Below are positions 14,341-26,710 of a stretch of 64,000 nt of DNA, one piece after another. Source of the stretch: Brugia malayi (taxonomy: Eukaryota > Nematoda > Chromadorea > Rhabditida > Onchocercidae); contig NW_025062478.1 in NCBI RefSeq assembly GCF_000002995.4, forward strand, positions 4,936,001 through 5,000,000, written 5' to 3'. The notes beneath the pieces are model-generated. The model saw only the letters and a program-made list of their open reading frames with translations, did no database searches and had not been told where the DNA came from. Position numbers and translations under genes: made by a program. Each line of letters opens with the position of its first letter. The first letter of the stretch is position 1.

Positions 14341-17300
14341 TTAGATTTATATTTGCGACTATATATATATAGACTTATATATATATATATATATATACTT
14401 ATATTTTTATGTAGACTTATATATATATATTTCCAGATATTTGCGGAAAATCATACTTTGAATATTATATTTTAGCAGTGCTATCTTTTAAGAATTCAAG
14501 AGTAAAATGAGTTCATAAATGTTGGTATCTTATCAGAACTTATCTCCGACAGTTTTACGAGTTTCATTATGATCCGTATGCATTATATGACATTAAGAAA
14601 ATCAAAATTAGATTCTCTAAAGATATGTATTGTTATATCTTGTACTTCGAACCTACCGGCGTCCTTTCTTTTTCCTTGTAAACTACGCACAGCAGGTGGT
14701 GGTAGTGGTTTAGATGGTAATGGGTAGTAGATGGTTACATTTTGTGACAATTGACAGACCATTCTAAGGTTGTATCCTGTTTATTCGGTAGTCATCATCC
14801 GCTTCAAAATTGCCATTCAACATAAAATGTCATCCATCTCCCATTGTGGTGCATATAGAGTAGCCTACTGAATGTTATGAAATTTGATGAATAATTTTTG
14901 AAAAAAGAAAAGGCTTTGAACGACCGAAAATTTAAAAGGCAATTTTGACTTAAAAAATTGGAATTGCTTCGGCAAATGCTGCAAACTCATTCCTAAAAAA
15001 TTGGTTTTTAATATCTTATCAAAATCATTTCTGCTTGTCATTGTTATGATTCTTACTGAAAGCAAGTAATTTTTTTTTTTCTTTTTTTTTTTTTCAAGTA
15101 TTATAAAAGGCTCTAAAGCACGATGTTTTATGCATTCTGGACGACCTAATTAATATAGCAAAAAAAAAAAAAAAATAACTTGAAAAAAATTATAAAAGGT
15201 TTCGAATATTTGTTTGAACGTTTCGAATATTTGTTTGTTCCTGTTGACGTACCACCTCACAGAATCATGTCCCAAACTTCGAATTCTATATCATCTAATC
15301 CTACCCAAGTTGTGACTTTTTCTTTGTATTAGGCTATGTTTTTAGCTTTCTCTATTAGCTTAAAATGTGTCACATTCTTAGAAAACTGCAGGGCTCATCT
15401 CTCTAGTAACATATGGCCGATACTTCAAGCTTAAAGTATTTGTACTTTTAGTTTACTGTATGTATCAGAAAACTAAATGATAGTTTTTCTAATAGTTTCC
15501 AATAATTTTCGTTCTTTTTTTTTAAATCACATAGTGTTGATAATTTTTATTGCCGGTAGCAGTGGCTTGTCTGGTTTTAGACTCTTTCAGTTTGAATTTA
15601 TAAAAATGGCATTATTGAACTGTGCTATCTCTCGTTGATAGTCGTTAATCATTGCTTGTCCTTTAATTTTTCAATTTCAAATTTCATTTCTTCTTTCAAC
15701 CATTGGGTTTTACGAAATAGGCACTGATCTATAGGTGCAAGTAATAAAAATTTTATCTTTGAAAAAAAAATTTGAACCACTAAAATTTTTCTTCTCCTTT
15801 TCAGTCTATAAAATATTTATAAATTTGATTTTTCCTTGTCTCACAATACATTTTTTATTTAATTCAGAAGAAAATAGGTAATATCACATTCTAACATTGG
15901 TTGGATCGTGATTAAAAGAGGTTAATTGTCAAGAGACAATAATTACAAATTTAGGCATAAAAAGGTTCCCAAGAAACAAGTCGTTTAATTGGAATCAGTG
16001 GATTATCACTTTCATATTGCATCTAAATGCTTTGATTATTTTGCACCGCGGTACGGAATCTCATTGGCCGGATCATGAAACAAAAATAGGACATAGTAAT
16101 GTATGGAGCAGTGTACTCATCCAGTTTCTCTATTCATCACTACTATTATTGTTGACAAATATACTTTAATTTTCCATAATTAAAGTATGAATAACAAATT
16201 GTAATTATTCACTGCCGGCGATATTAACATTCTGCCTTTTATGTGAAGTAATAAAGCATCTAACTACTTAATTCATTTCTTTGTAATTTGCATATGATAT
16301 TTATTATTTTATATTACAAAAAATTGGAGTTTCCACGACTATCAGAATAATATCGCCGGCAGTGAATAATTACAATTTGTTACTTCATATAAGAGTAATT
16401 TTTCTCACCTTCACCAATTTTGTTTCTTTTTCTTATTCTTTTCTCATCAATATCATTTTCATTTTTATAGTAAACTTTGGATCTGGAAAAATGAATAAAT
16501 TATTTCAAAATTAGGTTTTTTTTTTAACTGGATTTGGCAGTCTTTTAATAATTATATTGGAAGCTAAAAAGTGAGAAAGAAAAAGGAATATATATAATAA
16601 CAAATTGATGAGAACATTGCGTTTCGGGGAATTTATTAAATCCAAAAGTTTAATTTTAAGATAAGTAATTCTAAATAATTTAGGAGTCTGGAACGATGAG
16701 TGACAAAAATATTGCACTCGATTTGATGTTTAACGATCATCACCAGTCACAATCACAACAACAAGTAGTAACCCATGGAATAATTGGGGAGAAACGTCGA
16801 TACGAAAGTATAGCAACGAAATTTCGTTTTGGTCGTGAAACTACCAAATCACCGTCCTCTCCGATTGCAATGCGACTTCGTAGTTACAATAGTAAGTTAC
16901 CAGTTATAAACAGATAGCATATGGTCGTTCGCAAGCAGAAAACTGTTCTCTACCGTACTGCGCTGTGAAGGCGAGTCATCTGTTATTGTCGTCACAATAT
17001 ATTAATGTTATATATGTTATGTTCTATGTTTTGAAAGAACGAGACGATGTGTTATCTTTGGTCAAATAGATCCAAGCAAGACTATACTGAATGATGGTTA
17101 TATGAGTGAGTAGATGTATATGAAATATGTTTGCGCATATTCCCATTTAAAGTGCTGTTATATGTTACACGATCGTCTACTACTTCTTTTCTTTCTTATT
17201 TTTTCTATGGTATTTTAAAGAATTTTTGGTGATGAATATGGGGAAGTGGTGTACAAGTTGCAATATCGATGCGAAATGAATTCAATAATTTACTAGTATC

Positions 17301-18915
17301 TGAAATATAAGTAATGCTACAGGCAGTGGCAATGGTGACAATTCACGTGAGACACTTGTTGCGGCACGTCGACAACCGGTCAAAGTGATTATTCATAATC
17401 CAGGTGTTCGACGTTCATCTCTAGCTTCTACAGCAGCCAACTATCACCATCATCAGCAGTCGAATAAAACAGATTCCGCTAATGAACTTGATGCGTTGCC
17501 CGCGCATCCACTGAAACGTGGTCGTATGATCAGCAGCGGTCGACCATCGCTGGATTTCGAAAAAATGCGAGAGGTTGGTAGTTTACTAAAATATCTGAAC
17601 CGAAATATAAAAATAAATGTATTTAGACTGGATCTAAACTTATGGACTTTGAAATGATAATGGAATTAATAGAATTAAGTTAAAATTTGTCAGTGCTAAT
17701 TATTCTCTTTTTTTTTCTAATACATTTCATTCTAGTGCAGACCTTAATTTGTACCGATAATGCTTGCAATATAGTTGGTATGCAGAACGAACTTATATCT
17801 GTCTAAGGAATAGTTGATAATCTTTTTTCTGTTCCGAAATTGGAGTATAATCTTTTATCTTCTTGTTTTAATCATTTTAGAGATGATTGGAAGACTACAT
17901 TTCATCGTTAACTCGTGTATTTGGATAAATAGCTAAATATAAATTGTGATAAGAGGAATATAAATAGGACAAGGAGAGAGAAGGACAAACTGAATGTTCT
18001 GATTGATTGTTGATCTGTTTGATGGCTTAAGTCTCAAAACAAATATATTCGGAGTTGAAGAAAATTATAAAATTTTGCTTCAAAAATCATTCTGTTTGCT
18101 CCAATAGCTGTTTCATATGTCACACAATCATTTCATTCTCATCGTTCAATTTCAGCGCTTAGTAGTAAGCAATGTTTGTGGCATTGGATCTCAAGAATTC
18201 GTCGATTCAGCGATGGGTAATAGTGATAAAGACATCGAAAAACGAAAAGTAAGCGTCTTATTTAGCGAGTTTTGTTGTTATTATTATTTTTTTATTATTA
18301 TTATTATTTGAACACCTTAGAACTATCTACTTTAAAATCTTAAACTTTTCATCTTTTCATATTAAATTTTTTATGACGATCTTATGGGTAATTCAGTTAA
18401 ATTTGGTGATTACGCTGGACTGACTGATCTGCACTTCCTGTAGTGATAGACATTGGGTAGAACCTTTCTACTACTTCTTGTGGCTTTCTTTACTTTATCC
18501 TCGTTATTAATTATCTTGCACCATGCATTCTGCTACATTTTTACTTTTTTTTACAACTGATATCCATTAGGATAATTGTGGTCATTCTGTCGTACCCGGA
18601 GGTTGTTGTGCCGCCATATTTTCATATTATATCTGTGTTTACAGAATTTCGATATTTTTAAATAATTCCATTCCTTTTTTTTTTTTGTTTTTTTTCTTCA
18701 TCATTATGCTTCATTTTATTCAAAAAACTGATATTTTGCAGCAGGATTGGGCGTTGACAACTTTTACCTCAGGCGGACGTCGCTGTCCACAGCACCAACA
18801 GGTGCGCTGCCAACAAACCGATTGCACATTCCGACCCGTCGATTGTGACGGTACACAAACGGGTGGTGGTGGTGGTGGTGGTGGTAGTAATAGTAGTAGT
18901 AATGGTGACCAGTGA
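2397..18915 (+). CDS. Nine-exon low-complexity, probably nuclear protein (455 aa), unrecognised
   Basis: Exons at 2397-2597, 2723-2795, 4124-4217, 11960-12070, 14004-14166, 16684-16891, 17323-17573, 18156-18248 and 18742-18915 join in phase from ATG to TGA and encode 455 aa. The ATG lies 17 nt after an AG that could accept a spliced leader. The protein has no membrane span or catalytic motif that I can see. It contains an acidic Ser/Asp/Glu patch (exon 2), Ser/Pro stretches (exon 3), Arg-rich patches such as RPVTRRRYTQNES, a Gln/His-rich segment, a basic KRGRMISSGRPSLDFEKMRE region, and a Cys-containing tail ending in eight glycines from a GGT run plus Ser/Asn. This composition suggests an intrinsically disordered regulatory protein. 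No domain family is recognised. The third intron is about 7.7 kb, so an extra or alternative exon there cannot be excluded. Confidence 0.72.
2624..2680 (+). repeat. TTTTA / TTA simple repeat in intron 1
   Basis: A run of TTTTA-type units grades into TTA units inside the first intron of the nine-exon gene, close to the donor site. It is low-complexity sequence with no coding role. Confidence 0.8.
5431..6149. repeat. Inverted repeat, arms about 163 bp, about 90% identical
   Basis: The segment 5431-5593 is matched by the reverse complement of 5984-6149. Shared stretches include GATCGGAATTAAATAGCATA and GATAATGGTACAATGTATTC. I count about 17 mismatches over 163 bp. The 390-bp spacer has no open frame of note. 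The element lies inside the large third intron of the nine-exon gene. It could be a fold-back or MITE-like element, or a local inverted duplication. Clear target-site duplications were not seen at the arm ends. Confidence 0.8.
9558..9582. repeat. (AT)n microsatellite
   Basis: Short perfect AT dinucleotide run in intron 3 of the nine-exon gene. Confidence 0.85.
14273..14430. repeat. (TA)n microsatellite block
   Basis: A TA run of about 65 bp is followed by shorter TATATA blocks separated by GACTTA-type spacers, in the intron after exon 5 of the nine-exon gene. Such a tract is likely to be length-polymorphic and hard to assemble. Confidence 0.9.
16188..16388. repeat. MITE-like inverted repeat, about 200 bp
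   Basis: Arms 16188-16225 and 16349-16388 are near-perfect reverse complements. The core ATTATTCACTGCCGGCGATA is present in both and is unusually GC-rich for this region. The spacer is about 123 bp of AT-rich sequence. It sits in the intron just upstream of exon 6 (16684) of the nine-exon gene. Size, terminal inverted repeats and the lack of coding capacity fit a non-autonomous DNA transposon relic. A hairpin with regulatory function is the alternative. Confidence 0.7.
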
Positions 18916-21900
18916 TTTGGCACACTGTGACTTCAGGCTCAGGTGAACCAGGCAAACAACCTTCTGTTTTGCTCTTTCTGTCTCTTCCTCTGTCTCTATT
19001 TCTGATGTTTTTGTTGAAAACTGAAAAAAAAAAAAAAAACTTTTGTTTGTTTATTTGTTTCATCACTTATTTTCTGTTTTCCAACTAAAATCTTGAGAAA
19101 TCTAAATTTTTGACTGAAAAGTTACGCGTTGACATAGATGGATGGAGAGATAAAAGCATCTTTGCATACAGGCACAAATTAGCAATTACTGTAAGGAAGT
19201 ATTTTTGTTGTTATTTTTACTAATTATCGTTTATTATCTTTTTATTTATTCATTTATTAAATTTTTAAATAGTTGGAACATTTGTCATTGTTAACATTAT
19301 TTTCTTGAAGTTGTATTTTTCGTGGATTATATTTCTTTTTATTCCTCATCAGACAATAAGTTTTCAGGATATTCCTATCCAGATGGTAGGTATAAGTTTT
19401 TTTTTTCCGATAGTAAAACATACATTTGGGCACAATTTTTCTATTATCGACTTAAATCGGAAGATCGCTTTTGATTAGCTAGTGCATTGGATCACTGAGA
19501 ACTTGGAGTCTTTTCAGGAAAAATGCAAAATTATTTGCGTAACCAAATTTTCATTTATAATTTGTATCAGGGTAATGCATTTTTCCATAGTCATGACATT
19601 TTGGTTTATTTCTGAGCCTTATTCATTGACCACAGAAAAGATGAGCCTTATCTGATGAAGTTAGAGAAGCGATTCTAAATAACAGGTACTCAAATCTATC
19701 TCAAATTATATATCCTTTGGGAATATGCCCTTTATTTGAAAGCTTGTTTTTTCTTTTTATTTATTTTTATGATAGCATTATCACCTATTTTCCCTTTGCC
19801 TCTTTGTCTCTTTTGAGCTGTTCATGCAAGGAATAAGATGATGATTGGTTAATTCTTCAGTTTCATATGCCTCTCCAAATTTCCTTCGTCATTTCTTTCA
19901 GTTGAAATTATTGATGACAATGCAAATTGAAGGGAAAGCAACCTGCATGGTGGCTGAACAGTATTCTCTAGAACAATGTGTATTCTTTGTTTAGATAGGA
20001 TATCACGAAGTCGATTTGCTCAAGGTACCAGCTCATGTTTGACCTTTCTATTTTATTGTGGAAAACAATCGTTGATAGTGACCTTTACCATATGAAATAT
20101 AATTGTTTAAGAGGGATGGAATTGAAAAAGAGGAGTGGAAATCAAGCATAAACTGGTACTAGCACCACAATGTTTGACATTTCTGGTGCATCATTAAACT
20201 ATGATTATGGCATATTTCGATGCTCAAACTTTTAACGCACACTTTGGCTACTTGTTCTAATTAGCAATTCCATCTTGAATTGGAAAGTGTAAATCTATAG
20301 CTTATATTAAATTTAGCTTCATTCCGTGTTGCATTAGCTTGAAGTTGAAAAAGCATCAAATTATGCTAAATTTTAGCTCATACTTTTTTTCGCGTCGTGA
20401 TCTCCTCACATTGTATGAGTCTCTGTTCTATTTTTTCAAAAAAAAAAAAAAAAAAAAAAAAGGATTAACATTTGAAAATTTGTTTTGTTTGAAAACTATA
20501 AAAGATTCTGTCCAAGGTTTTGTAGAAGTTATCCTTTTTATTTTATTCCTTCATATCATCATATGAATACTTCATACTGTTCAGATTATCCTGAAATCAT
20601 TAATCAATTCGTTTCATTATTGGTCTTTTCCATAAGCTATACAGAATACTATTTTTTCCTTTGCATATTATTGTACTATTTTCTAAGCTTTTTTCTTGAG
20701 TTTTCCATTTTTTTTTTTTTTTTTTTGATTTCAGCATAGACAAAAAGCAACTGGCCTTATTACTTTTTCAAATTTTAGGTCTTTTTTTTTTACTATTTAA
20801 TTGCATCATTCGAAATTGACTCCTTCTTGAAGAAATGAGATTAGATAATAAAGGCAATCGTTTATCCATAAAGTTGAATAATAAGATTAGTTCCTTATTT
20901 TTGTATGTAATTGTTTATTTCTGAATTGTCTTCATCAATTTTCAGATATTTCCATTTTAACTGATCTTTTTTTCACATGAAATCTTTTTTCTCATATTTG
21001 GCTCTCATTTAAAGCATTTTTCTTGTCTGCTTCCTTTGTATTTTAATCCCTCAAATCTTCCATTATGCTGTTCATTTCTTTAAAATGCGCTCTTTTTTTT
21101 TTTTTGCTTGGTGGATTTGTAATATGAAACGTTATATGTTCTGATATTCATTTCAATCAACACAATGATTTTTCATCTTCTACATAATTTCTTGGTTCTT
21201 AGTTCTCTTGTAGCTTCTCTTTAAGAAAGCCGTCAAAAAGAATTGTTTCTTTCAAAACTGTCATTATTAATCAAATTTCAATAAGACCATAGATGTCTTC
21301 TAACTAAATGGTAAACTATATGATATGAACAAGAAGAATTCACTGAATTCACTTTTTTTTTCTAATTAAGATTAATAAAGTAAAATTTCAAGATTCTTTT
21401 GCATAATATATTTCTGATAATATGCTTTATGAATTCCATAGTTTCTTGATATATGTTTACTACTACTGCTAATGCTACTACTACTACTGCTGCTAGTGCT
21501 ACTGCTACTACTACTGCTAATGCTACTACTACTACTGCTGCTAGTGCTACTACTACTACTACTGCTAGTGCTACTACTACTACTACTGCTACCACTATTA
21601 CTGTATTATTATCCATCCGTATATTTGTACTTCCATCTTTCCCACTATTGAGAATACTCTATGCTATTTATTGTTGTGCACAGTTCGCTTCTTTTATTTC
21701 ATTTTCTCACTCATACACTTATATAAATTCAGTTAGTACAACTTAACTCACTTTCATTAATTTTGCCACACTGATAATGTGAGATCTGTTGGCCATATGG
21801 AAATGTCTTCATATACTGCATCTCTCTTTTCGCTTTAATGAACCAAACTTTGCATTCAAACAAACTCCTGATGCCTTCTCATGAATTTTTATTTATATAT

Positions 21901-22125
21901 TCAATAGAAGGAATGAAGATTATAGATTAGAATAGAAGTAAAAAAATCCTCAAATTTTTGAGAAGTTTTGTTTGCATCAGTTATAGAATTTCCAAAATTT
22001 GATGCAAACCAACATTCCCTTTCATTCATTCAAATTTAAAGCAGTGTTTAAAGTGCTTGACCAAACATTTGTGAGATTGAAGAGCTAAGAAACTGATCAT
22101 TCATTATTGATTAAATCTGTTGTTA
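18916..22125. other. Intergenic, T-rich with simple repeats
   Basis: No supported gene. The sequence is rich in poly-T and poly-A runs (for example 20439-20461 and 20709-20728). Open frames here are dominated by Phe/Lys from those runs. The first few hundred bases probably include the 3' UTR of the nine-exon gene. Confidence 0.5.
21461..21598. repeat. ACT/GCT trinucleotide repeat array
   Basis: About 138 bp of imperfect triplets built from ACT, GCT and AGT, with a higher-order pattern of (ACT)3-5 GCT GCT AGT GCT. Open frames exist through it on both strands only because the repeat unit is 3 bp. I treat it as non-coding. Confidence 0.85.
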
Positions 22126-22466
22126 CTACAAGCTAAGAGTCTTACTCCTAATGAAGGACATGTCATTTAAGATTCCAGAGATGACATAGTAGTTGAAATG
22201 CCTCATTGTGCATTTCGGCATTTTGTGGTGTAAAAAGTATACTGCAAAATTTTCCTTTGAATAGTCCGTAAAGACGATTGAGCGCTCAGTAAACTTAGCA
22301 CCGTCAAGAATTGGAACCTGTGAAGTCAAATTAATTATCTATGCTACCAAAACTGTTTCCTCTGTTACTTTTGCTGTTTCGAAATCTTTAGATCAGCTTA
22401 CATGAACGATAGGAACGAAGTATTCTGCCACCGCGGTGGTGTCGATTGAGGGCAAACATTTGGATT
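22126..22466 (-). pseudogene. Possible two-exon gene fragment, weakly galectin-like
   Basis: On the minus strand an exon 22466-22402 (after a CTGTCAG acceptor) ends at GTAAGC. A second exon 22317-22126 follows a TTCACAG acceptor and ends in a stop. Splice phases agree, and the joined peptide contains VPILDGAKFTERSIVF then ENFAVYFLHH. That pattern resembles the first strands of a galectin domain, but the WxxE region that defines galectins is absent. No start codon or upstream exon was found. It may be a relic, a diverged family member, or a chance pairing. Confidence 0.3.
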
Positions 22467-24360
22467 CTGACAGTTTTTTTTTTTTTTTTTTCTTAACGTT
22501 TTATTAAAAATTAGTTGAAAAAAAAATCCTAATTTTGAGATGGGATTTTGTGATTTTCTTTTTTAAGAGGTTGATTGAAATTCACGAAAATCATGTCTTT
22601 CTGATCATTTGATCGGAGTTGTAATCAAATATGTAATGATTTACTTTATTTTAAAAAACTGTTCATGATAACTCTTTAAGCCGAATTTGTAGATACTGCA
22701 GAATTCGTGTTTCCAAAAGCATAAATACTATTGCTATTCTCACCAGCAACTCGAGATGAATTTCTTTCTTCAAAGTTCATTTTGTAAATTTTGACAGGTA
22801 GATTTATAATTTAGTGTAGAATGGATATATCGTCAAATGGTATTGGCGAAAAAGAGTTAGCTAAATGTAGCTTTTTTTCTTGAAGGAAATTGATGCCTTG
22901 TTAGCATTGCTTACAAGAATTTCACAATCCTTTTCTTTTTGCTTAATCGGTAAAATCGAGTCATTTTTAAGAAAGCATAGAAATTTTCGCTGGGTTTTAT
23001 TTCCTCATAGTTTTATCCTACCATTAATTATTTCATTCTTAAACTTAATATTACAATTTACTGTTGTTCTAACCATTATTTCAGGGATTTGCTTTTCTTA
23101 AGACACGGTGGATGTGAATGATTTCATGATTGCCTGTAAACTTTTTAAAGGGTCTCTTCTGGTCCTGAATTTTTTTATTATTTGCTACTGCTATTATCAC
23201 AGCTACTACTACTAATTACTTTCACTACTACTGCTACTGTCACTACTACCTCGTTCTACGAAACTATATGTTCATGTCGAAAAAAAAATAGCACAGTTCC
23301 TCTATATTTTCCCTCACTTTTATGTTTCAAAAGAAAAAAAAAAATCTATTCAGGGAGCTGTCGTAAATGCTGTTCCTTTGGATGTAGAATTTTTGATTTT
23401 ATACTTACAGGAACACTCATCTGTTTCTGTTTTCATTCGTTAAAAATATTCTTGCAATGTTATTTTTATAATGATTAGTTAATTTTTAGTCAGACAAAAG
23501 CATAAGTTATTTGGGCGTCAAAATTTAACTATAAACTGCTGAATTTGATGAAGCATTTTAAATGAAGAATATTCATCATTTCTTTTTCATGATTATGGTG
23601 CTCAATTGAAATGATGGTCTTTGCTATTTGATACAAATACTTTTAGATTAATTACACTATGGAATGAAATTGAATTTCACCTTATGTTTCTACAAACCCA
23701 CTTTTATAATATGTTCAGTGAGTATGATTATCCTGTACACCGCGTTTTTTCGTGAATTTCATTACTTTTTTGGGAATAAGTTTTTTGTGTATTTATGTAT
23801 TTATTGGAATGTGTGTGTCTGTCTGTTTGTGTGTAGCGGGATACTGTATGGCATGAACGACTGTGTAAGGTACGATATGGTATAGAACATACTGTATTGT
23901 ACCTTACGCAGAGAATAGAATAATAGGAGATTTGTTCATTGTCACACACATGCAAATATATATTCAAGAATTTTATTGTATTTCCATCACTGTATTTCTT
24001 ACTATTTCTTCTCCTTTTCCTTTTTTGTCTCCTAATATTTTTCTTTCTTTTTATCACTTTTATTCTTTGTTTTTTCTTTTTTTTCCAAATTTCTTGTTTT
24101 TGTGAACACATTGACAGTTAGTAGATTTTGGTGAAAAAAGCAGTGTTTTCTTTTTTCTCTGGAAACAAATGTATCATTTTCAATAGAGTCTGCGTCTGCT
24201 GATGTTTAATCGTTGAATTACTTCAACATATGGCAGATTTATTGGCGTAACCCGCAAACACTGATAACAAAACGGTCAGTTGGCTTCATTAAATTAATGG
24301 CAGTGAAATGTTTGCTGCTTCCTAACGATATGTTCTGAGTTTGAAGGAAAATTGATCTCT
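22467..24360. other. Intergenic, nothing supported
   Basis: Pyrimidine-rich tracts on the plus strand (for example 23980-24090) give long Lys/Arg-rich open frames on the minus strand that are composition artefacts. A triplet repeat (ACTACTGCT type) lies near 23190-23250. No gene or RNA is recognised. Confidence 0.5.
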
Positions 24361-24367
24361 TCGCCGT

Positions 24368-25380
24368 TTGCGTCTTGATCACTACAAATTATCGAGTCCT
24401 CTATGTAAAATTAACTTTCTGAGAAAAATGAATACGAGACATACTTTATTTTGTTTCGTATTGATTGATTATCCATTGTCAGAAATGTCATCATACAGAA
24501 TGATCGAACTGCTTGTTGATCTTACATATAACCGACAAACAGCAGTAGTGCCTCCTAAATTTTGCAGAATTTTCCTGAAGTTAAATCAGTATTGTTCGTT
24601 CCAACAGTCTCTATGGAAAAACCCACAGAAAACAAAGAGTGAAGAAGGGGCAACGGGTATTCCTCAACAAAATCTTTTGAAATCAAATGTAACGCTTCTA
24701 AATCGACCAACATTTAGCGTTTTCTTCCTCGCCAATGATTTATAAGTGTCACTGTTGTGAGAGTTTTAGCGAAGTGTTTTACAACTATGGAAGCCTTCAG
24801 TCGGAATATAAATTTCGCGCATTCACAAAAGATTTCGGCTTAAAATTTGTTGCAAATTTATTGCTATTTGTAATGGTAGACAAGGATGAAGTAAATTTGG
24901 ACGGTTTGCAATACAATGTTAATAGACCATCTACACAATAGATGGCACATAATGCACGAGCAGTTAAGAAATTACTGCAAATGTTGGTAGGGAAGGACGG
25001 GTTGAGAATAGGGGTCAACATTTATATATAGCAATTCTTATCATTTTCATGGCAATAAACATTTCGACGTATTAAAATTTTTGAAAGTTAATCTGACAGT
25101 GTGGCAAACAAACGAAGATGTGAAACACTAAATTAACGGTTGTGACTTGAATGTGGAAGATGTCGAAAAGTTAGAACAATCATCTCTCGCAAAATTTTAA
25201 TTGAACGTTTCAAAAGATCGTAATTGTTGAAATGACGCAGAGGAGGAAGAAGAGACAGTAAGAATTCTTGTACACAATTTTGATGCTGCGAACAAAATTA
25301 CAACATTAAGTGGAATATCAAAGCAGTTTGAAATTTATCTTGGAATTTCATTCCAATAACTCCCGATATGAAAACATGCA
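24368..25380 (+). pseudogene. Possible decayed coding region
   Basis: A 125-codon open frame (24368-24745) overlaps a second frame (24735-24941). That frame reads through a single TAG into AHNARAVKKLLQMLVGKDGL (24945-25004) before further stops. Another coding-like piece, VRILVHNFDAANKITTLSGI, lies near 25260-25320. The base composition is less AT-biased than its flanks. Repeated frame changes with protein-like content suggest a dead gene or mobile-element remnant. No family was recognised. Confidence 0.3.
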
Positions 25381-26510
25381 TAACAAATATTTCAGCAAAT
25401 GATCTCTTCCATTACTTCAACGTAGTACAAGTACAAATGCGGTGGTGCGTTTTGTGTTTTAATCCGGAAGAGTATTATCCGAATAAAATCTCGAAGCACT
25501 GCTGAAGCATTAAAAATAGAAATAACAGAAAGGAAGAGAAAAGGAAAGTAGTGTATGCCGTCTGAAATGATGACATTTCCTTGTATAAATTATGATCAGA
25601 AGAGTTTTAGTTAAGTTTCCGTCGCAAAAATTAAATTTTCAGGAAGTCATACTTCCTTGATTATCCTTGATGCCTATTTATTTATAATTCTTGCAGCATC
25701 TCAGGGAAAATAATTTTTTTTTTTTAATGAAAGCAGAGATTTTCTTTCCCTAGGAAGATTTTTTGCACCGATATGGTAATTAATATTATGAGGACCTTTT
25801 GTATCCTCTAGAACAAAATTCAAACATCAAATGTGCGAAATCATAATAATCATATTAATGAAGACGACTGAATGCATCTCAGGCGCTTTTATTCATTTAG
25901 AGCTTTCTCATTTACAATTTCCTCTATCCATCAATAGTAGATGCTTACTTAATCTGATTAGCTAGATGCAGCGCCTTTATTAGATAGATATGGCTTAAAG
26001 AAAGGCAATGTTTTGCGAAAAAAGTAGCGAACTTTTTTCTAATGAGTACAAATGCAATTGGCATTTTCTTTTCTCCTATTCTCTTGTTCAAGTAATGAAT
26101 GGATTATAATAGCAAATAAACAGCTCATTTTATACCAAAGGAATTGTTATAGCATTTTAGATTTTTCACAGTACGCAAATACTGCGTAGCTCTCAGCAAT
26201 GTGTTATATTAAATTCGGAAAACTTAGATATGTTTTATATTAAAATAACCGAACTTATTATGATGTTGTTTAATAATAAGTCCAGTTATTTTAATGTCTG
26301 AATCAATTAATCTTTAATGATACAAAGATAAAAAAAGTTCGCATTTAGCATCTTTTAAAAAATTACAAATAGTCAGAAATTATTTCTTTCTCTAAAAAAA
26401 ATGCAATGTGTAGTGAAAGTAGTGAAAGTTTTTTGTTTGGACTGATGAGGCCTTTTTTGTAATTTGAGAGCAGAATCATGATTAAAGAAGAATTGCTTAT
26501 TTTTATGAAC
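25381..26510. other. Intergenic with an AT-rich hairpin
   Basis: No gene supported. An imperfect hairpin at 26239-26295 has 22-bp arms (ATTAAAATAACCGAACTTAT against its reverse complement, about 3 mismatches) around a 13-bp loop. Confidence 0.5.
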
Positions 26511-26518
26511 GTTATAGA

Positions 26519-26710
26519 ACAATGATCAGAGAAAATGAAATTAGAGTTGATCATCATACTGGTCTTCCTTACCTAACCATTCGGCAGGAACTGATTGACG
26601 AGACAAAGGAAATTTGCGTTGTTGATAAAAATAATTTTGGAGTTAATCTTCCTTTATATATTGCAATTGTTTACAACAATTTGCTATTGCAAATAAATTC
26701 CATTATCTGA
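26519..26710 (+). CDS. Orphan exon or gene fragment
   Basis: A TTATAG acceptor just before 26519 opens a frame containing MIRENEIRVDHHTGLPYLTI and then a charged segment. It runs to a stop at 26710, or to a GTTAAT donor-like site near 26640. The amino-acid content is more protein-like than random AT-rich frames. A possible terminal exon further downstream (about 27666-27727, ending in two stops) might belong to the same transcript, but no phase-consistent middle exons were found. Function unknown. Confidence 0.27.
   Translation, partial: TMIRENEIRVDHHTGLPYLTIRQELIDETKEICVVDKNNFGVNLPLYIAIVYNNLLLQINSII

Noticed and set aside
18720..19066. Two antisense frames over the last exon of the nine-exon gene
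   Set aside because: They are shadows of the GGT repeat and the sense exon, rich in Pro or His/Tyr from the repeat, with no splice support of their own.
21362..21746. Ala/Thr/Val-rich frames on both strands
   Set aside because: Open only because of a trinucleotide repeat; no other coding evidence.
23728..24111. 127-codon Lys/Arg-rich frame on the minus strand
   Set aside because: It is the complement of pyrimidine tracts on the plus strand. Composition explains the openness and the basic residues.
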